7,131 nucleotides of DNA from Chlamydiia bacterium (GTDB lineage Bacteria; Chlamydiota; Chlamydiia; Chlamydiales; Simkaniaceae), in NCBI GenBank assembly GCA_020440405.1, contig JAGROF010000116.1:1-7131 (forward strand). The letters run 5' to 3'. Position numbers and translations under genes: made by a program. Below, piece by piece: positions 1-6,242 of the stretch. Below the pieces are notes generated by a model. The model had not been told where the DNA came from and ran no database searches. It saw only the letters and a program-made list of their open reading frames with translations. The first letter of the stretch is position 1. Every line of letters begins with the position of its first letter.

Positions 1-734
1 TTAATAATAATGTTCCCACCAGCGTTAGTTCGAACGATCCCTGAACCGGAAGTCGGCCCTTGCAAAGAAAGGCCAGGGCAATCTACTCCCCCGTTGACCG
101 CTCCTGTCGCATTAATGGTGATATTCCCCGACTCTGTTTGAATGATTCCAGTGCCTGGAGCAAAGGCTTCAGGAAAACGCTCGACTCCAATCGATCGAAA
201 TCCGGTTCCTTCTCCTGTTCCATTAATCGTGATGCTTCCTGTTCCTGTCGCTTCGATCGTTGCTGTTCCAATGACAAACCCATTGGAAAAGTTTCCTGTG
301 GTATTGCCTCCAAATCCTGTAATCGAAATATTTCCCGATCCTGTTGAGCGGATGACTCCTCCAAAGTTAATTTCAACCCCTTGAGATAAAAACCCGTCCC
401 CTCCTCTTCCTAGAATTGTGAGGTTTCCATTATTCACCTGAACAGTCCCTATACTAGGACCCATTGTCCCAATGGAAACCCCCTCTTTATTCTGCACTCC
501 ACCGGTTAATGTTGCCGTTCCTGTCATTGAGATGCTGCCGCTTCCCGTTGCCTGGACAACTCCACTATTATTCACCAAAATTCCCCGGTTAAAGGAAGCT
601 TGGCCTCCTGTCCCCGTAAGTGTCATGGCTCCATTTGCAACTTCTAGGGTTCCTCCATTCACAAAAATCCCATTAAAGTCTGTTAAAGCTACAAACGTTC
701 CATTCCCCTGAATCTCAAGATCTCCACTTCCCGT
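1..734 (-). repeat. Imperfect beta-helix repeats inside the TpsA coding region
   Basis: From residue 483 to the window edge the protein is built of units that begin like TGSGSISMTG or ESGNITINATG and end in a turn followed by short strands such as GVVQA, GVIRS, ATIEA, GIIQT and GIVRT. Units start at about residues 483, 516, 545, 583, 613, 645, 683 and 719 (the last is cut by the edge), giving lengths of 33, 29, 38, 30, 32, 38 and 36 residues. The conserved core is G(S/N)-(I/L)-x-I-x-G; the turn regions vary in length and sequence. At the DNA level identity is low, so this is old protein-level repetition rather than a recent tandem duplication. It is likely stacked coils of the right-handed beta-helix and probably continues to the left. 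Confidence 0.75.
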
Positions 735-2180
735 GGCACGAATAGCAGCTCCCGATTGGATCTCTACATTCCGACCCCCAATCAGCGTGAGTTTATTGGC
801 ATTGGCCCAAGTGATCTCATCAGCTCCTGTAACGGTCCCATCCACTGTTAAGGACTGCTCCCCTGGACCAGGTTCTGATCCGGTATCAAGTGAGAAATTG
901 CCAAGTCCTAATTGGGCATTAATAAATGTCGATCCATAGGCAGTGGGGCCACTAGCTCCTCCACTACTAATAGTGATCGGCCCTGCATCGAGGAGAAGGG
1001 TTCCATCTTTTCCATTTTTTGCTCGCAAATCAGGATGGGTGGGGCTTGCAACACTCTTTGCTCCAGAGATCTCAATAAATCCTCCATCCCCTTGATTTCC
1101 CCTTGCACAGGCGCTCATTTCTGCACCACAAAAGGTCTCTCCATCTGACCAAACAATGATTCGTCCCCCATCCCCTTCAAAGCCATCGGCATACATTGAG
1201 GCGTCTTTGGAAACCGTTGTCGTCTGTGCATTTAAAATGTTTGGGTTTTTCCCCTGGTAATCCCCTCCAACAAGGAGTGTTCCTCCTGTCGAACCCGATA
1301 CATCGATTACGGCTTCGTCTACAACACTGACTTCTTTCCCCAAAATATGAACCGTTCCTGATCGTGCCTCAAGAGACCCTTCAACAACTGTTTTCCCATG
1401 ATTACCGACAAGATAAATGCGCCCTCCCTCTTCTTTTTGGCGAAAGGCTGTGACAGCCCCTGAGCAATGAATCGCTTTTTCGTAAGGGTTTTTGCTTGTT
1501 TTCATCTCGACTGCTAACGCCTCGATGTCCCCATAATTTTGAATCGCTATTTCATTTTCATCGTTCGGAAGGGAAAGATCGGGACGAATCGAAATCCTTT
1601 GATCTCCATCAGGTTTTAGAAGCACTTCAACTCCTGATCCGCAAGCAGTCAATCCTGAGGGTGAGTTGATTGTTCCTTCGTTTTCAATGGCTCGCGCGAT
1701 CAGAACAATATCCCCAGCTGGACATGATATTACTCCCAAATTCTTGATCAGCCCTGAGCCTGGCTCATGAAAGAAAAGATCTTTTCCTTCCCAAAAGTCT
1801 TGATCTAGAAGATTTAAGGTAGAACCTACAAACCCATTGGTTTCAATGCGTCCTGAAGGACCAATATAAATTCCTTGGGGATTGATCAGAAAAACTTGGC
1901 CATTCGAAGTCAATCTTCCATAAATACGGCTGGCATCTTTTCCCATCACACGATTGAGCACACGACTTGTAGCATCTTTCTGGTGAAAATGGACGAGCTC
2001 TCCAGATTCGATCGAAAACTGATCCCAATGGATAATTGCTTTTTGCCCACTTCTCACAAGGGTCCGATGCCCTTCTTGAGAGGCTGAAGCGGTCCCTTTA
2101 TGAGGCTTAAACCCTTTAGGAGCTGCAAATAGCGCTGGCATAAGGAAAATGGCTAAACAAAATCCGAGTGTGCTTTTCAC
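1..2180 (-). CDS. TpsA-type two-partner secretion exoprotein (filamentous haemagglutinin family), N-terminal 726 codons, 3' end outside window
   Basis: Read on the minus strand from a GTG at 2180-2178, the frame has no stop for 726 codons and runs off the left edge. Residues 1-19 are a signal peptide (MKSTLGFCLAIFLMPALFA, cut likely before A20). Residues about 40-150 are the TPS (haemagglutinin activity) domain that TpsB recognises: NRVMG at 76-80, a SRIYGRL segment at 84-90 and the diagnostic NPQGI at 100-104. Then come GDGGRIIVWSD (336-346), GNQGDGGFIEISG (361-373) and TLLLDAGPITI (394-404), all usual in large secreted beta-helix exoproteins. From about residue 483 the protein is repeats rich in Gly, Ser, Thr and Ile. 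By family knowledge it is exported by Sec, threaded through TpsB and folds on the cell surface as a long beta-helix, typically for adhesion; its actual role is unknown. GTG was chosen because AGGGAG lies 9 nt upstream and the signal peptide begins there; the first ATG (codon 14) would destroy it. Six cysteines follow the signal peptide (153, 180, 239, 351, 358, 701), many for this family. Confidence 0.93.
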   Translation of the reverse strand, partial: MKSTLGFCLAIFLMPALFAAPKGFKPHKGTASASQEGHRTLVRSGQKAIIHWDQFSIESGELVHFHQKDATSRVLNRVMGKDASRIYGRLTSNGQVFLINPQGIYIGPSGRIETNGFVGSTLNLLDQDFWEGKDLFFHEPGSGLIKNLGVISCPAGDIVLIARAIENEGTINSPSGLTACGSGVEVLLKPDGDQRISIRPDLSLPNDENEIAIQNYGDIEALAVEMKTSKNPYEKAIHCSGAVTAFRQKEEGGRIYLVGNHGKTVVEGSLEARSGTVHILGKEVSVVDEAVIDVSGSTGGTLLVGGDYQGKNPNILNAQTTTVSKDASMYADGFEGDGGRIIVWSDGETFCGAEMSACARGNQGDGGFIEISGAKSVASPTHPDLRAKNGKDGTLLLDAGPITISSGGASGPTAYGSTFINAQLGLGNFSLDTGSEPGPGEQSLTVDGTVTGADEITWANANKLTLIGGRNVEIQSGAAIRATGSGDLEIQGNGTFVALTDFNGIFVNGGTLEVANGAMTLTGTGGQASFNRGILVNNSGVVQATGSGSISMTGTATLTGGVQNKEGVSIGTMGPSIGTVQVNNGNLTILGRGGDGFLSQGVEINFGGVIRSTGSGNISITGFGGNTTGNFSNGFVIGTATIEATGTGSITINGTGEGTGFRSIGVERFPEAFAPGTGIIQTESGNITINATGAVNGGVDCPGLSLQGPTSGSGIVRTNAGGNIII

Positions 2181-2182
2181 GG

Positions 2183-3880
2183 CTAATAGCTCCCTGTTAC
2201 AGCAAAATGGACCATAGTGTTTCCTCCGCCATATCGCGCTTCTTTATGCAGCTTAATCCCCCAGTCCAGGCGGGCTGTGAAATAGGGCTCAAGGGTATAG
2301 CGGATCCCTGGTCCTATTCCTAACAGATATTGATTTTTTGTTTCAAAAGGAAGGGTCTTTTTATACCGCCCATATCCATAGTCAAGAAAGGCTAGAAACT
2401 GAATCGCATCGACCTGCTTCATCCGCTTGATATTGCTAAAGAGAGGAAGTGCTGGAGAGCGGACCTCTCCACTTAAAAGGAGTCCGTTTTCTGTGCTTAC
2501 CTCTCGTTGGTTATACCCACGCACCGTATCATAGCCTCCTAGTCCAAATTGCTCACTCGGAAGAAGGTTTTGAGAGGAAAGCTGTCCTTCTGCTAAGAGG
2601 AAAAGAGAAAACGATTTTGGCAAGCGTTGCAGGTAAGAAAATGAGGCAAGAAAGTACACCCAATGGTTTTTCGCTCCAGGACGGAGAGACTCAAAATCTG
2701 CATCGGTTTGATCAGAAACCCATCTCCCAGGAGACCAATAAAAGCTCCCTTCAAAGTCGAGGCGGTAAGCGTTTCTCTCATAACTTCCTGCATAGGTAAA
2801 CACAAATTGTGTCAGATTCACATTTTTCCCAAAGGTGGGGAAATCATCGGTAAATTCAATCGTGTTGTTGGTCCGCTTCCAATCAAATCCAATCACACAC
2901 TCTTGTCGCAAATATAACCCCAAGAAAAAGGGGATCACATAGCGCCCACTGAGCTGACTACTAAAGCCATGGCTATCCATGCTAGGTTCATCAAGATCAA
3001 GATGCACCCAAGAAGCTCCACCATACACATCAAACACGTGATGCCAAGGAAGAGGAGCGATATATTGTCCGGTATGAGATTGGAATTTATCGACATCATA
3101 CGAAGCGGTATATTGATACGCAAAAATATGGTCGAGACCAAACACATTGCCCCAGTTAAATCCCGCAAACCACCGTTGCCGATCTGTTGTTGGAACCCCT
3201 GTATTTTCTGCTCCTGCATAAAAACGGTAGGGACGGCGGTCATCGACATGCAAAATCACATCGGTTGTCCCTTCTTTTTCTCCGGGAGCATAGATGATAT
3301 CTGCTCGCCTAAACGGGTTGCGGTTGATAAAATCCAAGTCAGAAAGCAAGCTCTGTTGATTGATCATTTGCCCCGGGTCTAAATGGAGGTAATTCTCCAT
3401 CCGCTTTGTCGATGTCCAAGTATTTCCCTGAATCTCTACTTTTCCCAACTGACTTTCAAAAACAACAATCTGAAGCACCCCATCCGTCACATCTTGCTCA
3501 GGAACCTCTACAATAATAAAGGGGCGGTGATAGCCTCGATAATAATCGCGAATCGTATCTTGAATCTCTTCAAGGGAGGGTCTTGTGATCGCCTGATTCA
3601 AGTAAAGAGGGCGCAGCTTTTTATCAAGACGCTCTTCCCCTCCAGGAACATCCAGATCAATCACGCGCAGTCCTTCCACATTTCGAAGCTCTCGTGCACT
3701 TAAAAGCTCTGATTGCTTCCCGACAAGAATCAATCCACGGCACTTTGAAACCAAGACTTCTTGCTGAAAAGGGGTCGGATTAGGAAGACGTGGAAGAGAC
3801 TCATCGGTTACTGCCACTTCTTCTCCCCATAGGACTGAAGAGCAGACTAAAAGAGCAAAACTGACTAACCACTTTCTCAT
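2183..3880 (-). CDS. TpsB-type outer-membrane transporter (FhaC/ShlB family) of a two-partner secretion system
   Basis: This 565-aa protein has the normal length and architecture of TpsB transporters, which sit in the outer membrane and pass one partner exoprotein to the cell surface. A signal peptide covers residues 1 to about 19 (MRKWLVSFALLVCSSVLWG). A first POTRA-like domain ends with a VPEQDVTDGVLQI segment (126-138), the family's P.Q...G.L pattern. A second POTRA runs about 147-213 (GKVEIQGN at 146-153, NRNPFRR at 186-192, EGTTDVILHVDD at 203-214). The 16-strand barrel follows from about 216, starting with YRFYAGAENTG and GNVFGLD (244-250). The Omp85-superfamily loop-6 motif is VRGY at 453-456 inside GLGGYDTVRGY, and the last strand ends in HFAVTGSY. 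The stop is 2 bp from the GTG of the exoprotein gene, so the two form one operon and very probably one cognate pair. No good Shine-Dalgarno precedes the ATG (AGGA is 15 nt away), but no other in-frame start fits the signal peptide. Confidence 0.96.
   Translation of the reverse strand: MRKWLVSFALLVCSSVLWGEEVAVTDESLPRLPNPTPFQQEVLVSKCRGLILVGKQSELLSARELRNVEGLRVIDLDVPGGEERLDKKLRPLYLNQAITRPSLEEIQDTIRDYYRGYHRPFIIVEVPEQDVTDGVLQIVVFESQLGKVEIQGNTWTSTKRMENYLHLDPGQMINQQSLLSDLDFINRNPFRRADIIYAPGEKEGTTDVILHVDDRRPYRFYAGAENTGVPTTDRQRWFAGFNWGNVFGLDHIFAYQYTASYDVDKFQSHTGQYIAPLPWHHVFDVYGGASWVHLDLDEPSMDSHGFSSQLSGRYVIPFFLGLYLRQECVIGFDWKRTNNTIEFTDDFPTFGKNVNLTQFVFTYAGSYERNAYRLDFEGSFYWSPGRWVSDQTDADFESLRPGAKNHWVYFLASFSYLQRLPKSFSLFLLAEGQLSSQNLLPSEQFGLGGYDTVRGYNQREVSTENGLLLSGEVRSPALPLFSNIKRMKQVDAIQFLAFLDYGYGRYKKTLPFETKNQYLLGIGPGIRYTLEPYFTARLDWGIKLHKEARYGGGNTMVHFAVTGSY
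2190..2195 (-). promoter_or_regulatory. Shine-Dalgarno for the GTG start of tpsA
   Basis: On the minus strand AGGGAG lies 9 nt before GTG and sits inside the last codons of tpsB. It decides the non-ATG start at 2180 and implies that tpsA translation follows on from tpsB translation. Confidence 0.7.
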
Positions 3881-3903
3881 ATGGTTTTACATTATTCCTA
3901 TAG

Positions 3904-3919
3904 TCTTTTTTAAAAAAGA
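3904..3919. repeat. 16-bp perfect AT palindrome in the divergent tpsB / HIT-protein spacer
   Basis: TCTTTTTTAAAAAAGA reads the same on both strands. It lies 24 bp before the tpsB start and 16 bp before the -35 of the opposite gene. It could be a regulator site or a rigid A-tract/T-tract promoter element. A terminator is unlikely, as there is no GC stem and no loop. The sequence is certain; a function is not shown. Confidence 0.5.
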
Positions 3920-3934
3920 AAAAAACATCTCCTA

Positions 3935-3963
3935 TTGCGAAAAACTGAAGGCTAGCGTTTAAT
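3935..3963 (+). promoter_or_regulatory. Candidate sigma70-type promoter for the HIT-protein/GNAT operon
   Basis: TTGCGA at 3935-3940 and TTTAAT at 3958-3963 are separated by exactly 17 bp and match consensus at 4/6 and 5/6 positions. Predicted initiation falls near 3970, which is the first ATG of the next gene. If this is the real promoter, the message is leaderless or translation begins at the second ATG (4003). Confidence 0.45.
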
Positions 3964-3969
3964 GAATGC

Positions 3970-5214
3970 ATGATTTCTCTAGCGCTTCTAGCTTCGATTA
4001 CAATGACATTTCAATCTCCTCAGCATTTGCAGGAGAGTCTATCCCCCCACACCCTAGAACTTGTAGAAAACTATCTCGATATTTCTTCTATTCCCCTGAC
4101 TTTTCAGGTTTCTCCTCACTCCGTTCGTCACCGCCTCTTGGGATCTGTCTTAAAAACCTCCCTTTTTCAAGACGACTTACTCACCGTCTACTATCCAGAA
4201 ACCCCACGTGTTCCCCATCACTTAGCCATCACATTAAACCGCTCCCATATCCACGGCATTAGTGAGGTGACAGAGGAGGAGAATGCCGCTCTCTTTGCAA
4301 CTATAAAAAAAATCACCGAGATTTACAAAACAATCTCTATTCAAGGATTTGTCATCGCACAATATAATAAGCCTCAAGAAGGGCACGCCAATCGCTACGT
4401 TGTCGAAGTGATTCCCCACCTTCCTGGGTTTCATACAATCAAAAACATTGTCGATAAAATGGATTGCAACCGCTATGTCCTCTACCGGCACGCTAACTTG
4501 ACACCTGCAACGTATACCATCCCTCAAGAAGAGACCCAAAACGCCATTCAATTTTGGAAACATGCCTTTCAAGAAGAAACAGAGCCACTCGCTTTTGAAG
4601 ACGTCCAAGTTTCTCTTCCCTTTACGCGCTACCAATCTCATAAATTCGAAGCGAAAGACCTTTTAAAGCGTCATCTTCTTGAACTCTTACAAGACAAAGG
4701 AGGGAAGGCCTCTCAAGAACTTTCCCACGCCCCCTTCTTCATGCCCTTAGAGATTCCGGAGGATCCCACCCCAATTCAAGTCTCTAGTTGTTTCTTTTGT
4801 GACCCTAACATCCTCGCAAAGCAGCGTGTCTTTGAATATCAAGGTGTTGAAGTCCTTTACAACGTAAGGAGGGGGGCAAAACCTGGATGCAATTTCCTCA
4901 TCCTTCCTAAAAGACATGTCCAAAAAGTTTATAGCCTCTCTTTGCAAGAAATCCACGCCATTGGAAAAGTCAGAAAAGCTTTAGTTGAGGCCTTAAAAGC
5001 ATTCCATCCAGAGCACGAAGTGATCGTCTATCTCCAAGACGATCCTTCAGTCGGTCAAACGGTCTTTCACTCTCATGAGCAAGTTGTCTCTATCGATCCT
5101 CACACCATTGCTCTGTCATGGACATTAATGTCTCTTCATTACAATATGGTCACGGAGGAAGAAATGCTCCAAGTGAGAAAGTCCTTTGGACAAAAAATGG
5201 AAGAAATCAAATAA
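3970..5214 (+). CDS. Tandem HIT-like domain protein with a GalT/Ap4A-phosphorylase-type HxHxQ site
   Basis: This 414-aa protein carries two related modules. The C-terminal module (about 272-380) has CFFC at 274-277, a GCNFLILPKRHV segment (306-317) and GQTVFHSHEQVV (362-373). That is a histidine-triad site in the form H367-S-H369-E-Q371, with Gln replacing the third His as in galactose-1-phosphate uridylyltransferase and Ap4A phosphorylases, where the middle His carries the nucleotidyl intermediate. The N-terminal module (about 72-153) repeats the layout with HHLAITLNRSHIHG (83-96) and GHANRYVVEVIPH (138-150), but the triad positions are Val and Glu, so it is probably inactive and structural. 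By family knowledge it would hydrolyse or transfer a nucleotidyl group on a nucleoside phosphate; the substrate cannot be read here. It has no signal peptide, so it should be cytosolic. The start is uncertain: neither ATG 3970 nor ATG 4003 (codon 12) has a Shine-Dalgarno. The next gene begins 23 bp after the stop. Confidence 0.85.
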   Translation: MISLALLASITMTFQSPQHLQESLSPHTLELVENYLDISSIPLTFQVSPHSVRHRLLGSVLKTSLFQDDLLTVYYPETPRVPHHLAITLNRSHIHGISEVTEEENAALFATIKKITEIYKTISIQGFVIAQYNKPQEGHANRYVVEVIPHLPGFHTIKNIVDKMDCNRYVLYRHANLTPATYTIPQEETQNAIQFWKHAFQEETEPLAFEDVQVSLPFTRYQSHKFEAKDLLKRHLLELLQDKGGKASQELSHAPFFMPLEIPEDPTPIQVSSCFFCDPNILAKQRVFEYQGVEVLYNVRRGAKPGCNFLILPKRHVQKVYSLSLQEIHAIGKVRKALVEALKAFHPEHEVIVYLQDDPSVGQTVFHSHEQVVSIDPHTIALSWTLMSLHYNMVTEEEMLQVRKSFGQKMEEIK

Positions 5215-5237
5215 ATCCTTTAATACTGGATAGGTTC

Positions 5238-5786
5238 ATGATTGAAACAAAACGCCTGATCCTTCGCCTCTGGAAGAAGGAAGATTATAAGCCTTTTGCC
5301 GTGATCAATGCAGACCCTCGGGTCATGGAATACTTTCCAAAGCCACTCAGCCAAACAGAAAGTGATCAGCTGGCTACAAGAATCCAAACAGATTTGGAAA
5401 AACAAGGGTGGGGGCTCTGGGCAGCCATGGAGCAAAGCACGGAACAATTCATCGGATTTATTGGTCTCGATCCTGTTTCTCCTTCCCTCCCCTTTGCTCC
5501 AGCCACTGAAGTCGGCTGGCGCCTCAGCTTTAACTCCTGGGGAAAGGGGTATGCGACAGAAGGTGCGACAGCCTGCCTCCATTACGCCTTTCAAACCTTA
5601 GAGCTTCCAGAAATCGTTTCCTTCACTGCAGAAAACAACCTCCGCTCCCGACGTGTCATGGAACGCATCGGCATGCACCATGATCCTCAAGACGATTTTG
5701 ACCATCCCAAACTGCCAGAAGGGCACCCTTTAAAAAGACACGTCCTGTATCGGATTACGAATCAGCGCGGGAAATCACCCGCTTAA
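5238..5786 (+). CDS. GNAT-family N-acetyltransferase, RimJ/RimL type
   Basis: This 182-aa protein has the usual length and layout of RimJ/RimL-like acetyltransferases. The N-terminus, IETKRLILRLWKKEDYKPF (residues 2-20), is the typical opening strand of the family. The acetyl-CoA pyrophosphate loop is WGKGYATEGA at 101-110, after the EVGWRL strand (91-96), and NLRSRRVMERIGM (134-146) is the classical C-terminal motif. It would transfer an acetyl group from acetyl-CoA to an amine, either a protein N-terminus or a small molecule; the acceptor cannot be told from sequence. ATG 5238 was preferred to an in-frame ATG at 5118 because the latter lies inside the upstream gene and would add 40 residues unlike the family; a weak GGATAGG precedes 5238 by 3 nt. 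It lies 23 bp after the HIT-protein gene on the same strand, probably in one operon. Its last 32 bp overlap the end of the convergent cytidylyltransferase gene. Confidence 0.9.
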   Translation: MIETKRLILRLWKKEDYKPFAVINADPRVMEYFPKPLSQTESDQLATRIQTDLEKQGWGLWAAMEQSTEQFIGFIGLDPVSPSLPFAPATEVGWRLSFNSWGKGYATEGATACLHYAFQTLELPEIVSFTAENNLRSRRVMERIGMHHDPQDDFDHPKLPEGHPLKRHVLYRITNQRGKSPA

Positions 5787-6219
5787 TAATATCTGTGGTA
5801 GAAATCCCCTGAGTATAGGGAACCGTTTTAAAAATCCCCATGCGAATGGGAACTCCATAGTGAATGTTTTTGTTAACTTCAGAGAAGTCATCTCCATGGA
5901 TGACAAGATCAATGTCATATTTTTTGATCCACTCTTCAGTAATGCCAATCGGAACATTGACAATCACCTCATCAACATAGCGGCACGCTTCAATCGCAAT
6001 GCGACGCTCTTCCAGGGAAAGAATCGGTTTTCGTTTATAATTAGTGCAGGTTTCATCTCCATGAATCCCTACAATCAGATAATCCCCTTCTGCGCGAGCT
6101 TTTTGGAAAAACTGCACATGTCCTGCATGAAATAGATCCCCTACTATATCGACATACACACGGACTTGTTTTGCATAGACTGAGACAAAAAGAAGTAAAA
6201 AGAGCGCAAGTTTCTTCAT
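5755..6219 (-). CDS. Cytidylyltransferase-family nucleotidyltransferase with an N-terminal signal-peptide-like extension
   Basis: This 154-aa protein is a nucleotidyltransferase of the glycerol-3-phosphate / phosphoethanolamine cytidylyltransferase superfamily, whose members join CTP to a phosphorylated alcohol and release pyrophosphate. The nucleotide-binding motif is GDLFHAGH with H31-A-G-H34. Next come YKRKPILSLEERR (61-73), a YVDEVI segment (81-86), IDLVIHGDD (103-111) and GISTTDIIKR (138-147), the family's closing motif. The usual Arg of RTxGISTT is Tyr135 here. Residues 1-16 (MKKLALFLLLFVSVYA) look like a Sec signal peptide, and the conserved fold starts directly after it (KQVRVYVD), which is unexpected for a CTP-using enzyme. 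AGAGGA touches the ATG with no spacer, so initiation may rely on coupling to the gene ending 23 bp upstream. A GTG at codon 21 would remove the signal but also half of the first strand and has no ribosome site. The substrate is unknown; an adenylyltransferase activity is the main alternative. Confidence 0.87.
   Translation of the reverse strand: MKKLALFLLLFVSVYAKQVRVYVDIVGDLFHAGHVQFFQKARAEGDYLIVGIHGDETCTNYKRKPILSLEERRIAIEACRYVDEVIVNVPIGITEEWIKKYDIDLVIHGDDFSEVNKNIHYGVPIRMGIFKTVPYTQGISTTDIIKRVISRADS
5767..5782. terminator. Weak GC hairpin at the convergent gene junction, possible terminator
   Basis: GCGGG (5767-5771) and CCCGC (5778-5782) can pair around the 6-nt loop AAATCA. The hairpin lies in the 32-bp overlap where two convergent genes end, where a bidirectional terminator would be expected. 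The following bases on the plus strand (TTAATAATAT) are AT-rich but not a clear T run, and the stem is only 5 bp, so intrinsic termination is doubtful. Confidence 0.25.
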
Positions 6220-6242
6220 TCCTCTAGATTACAGGAATCAAA

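Noticed and set aside
142..384. Plus-strand open frames rich in Pro, Val and Pro-Val repeats (also 472-711 and 733-939)
   Set aside because: They are antisense to the continuous tpsA frame. Their Pro-Val pattern is the complement of Gly-Thr/Gly-Ser codons in the exoprotein repeats, and they have no ribosome sites.
1..734. DNA tandem repeat, CRISPR array or phase-variable tract in the left region
   Set aside because: The repetition is at protein level with low nucleotide identity and irregular spacing. There are no identical direct repeats with unique spacers and no long homopolymer or short-motif tracts.
2969..3382. Plus-strand open frame of 137 codons (also 2449-2799 and 3383-3703)
   Set aside because: It is antisense to the well-supported tpsB gene, shows no recognisable domain and has no ribosome site.
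2183..3880. Possible lipoprotein signal in TpsB (FALLVCSS at residues 8-15)
   Set aside because: The residue before Cys13 is Val, not Gly, Ala or Ser, and the hydrophobic region continues past it, so an ordinary signal peptide ending near Gly19 fits better.
4234..4641. Minus-strand open frame of 135 codons
   Set aside because: It lies wholly inside the HIT-like protein gene on the other strand and resembles no family.
5118..5237. Upstream in-frame ATG that would extend the acetyltransferase by 40 residues
   Set aside because: It overlaps the end of the HIT-like gene. The added residues do not resemble the GNAT family, whose typical N-terminus begins exactly at 5238.
5755..6219. GTG at codon 21 as the true start of the cytidylyltransferase, which would make it cytosolic
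   Set aside because: It would remove part of the first conserved strand (KQVRVYVD) and has no Shine-Dalgarno. It cannot be fully excluded, so the export claim is kept as a hypothesis.
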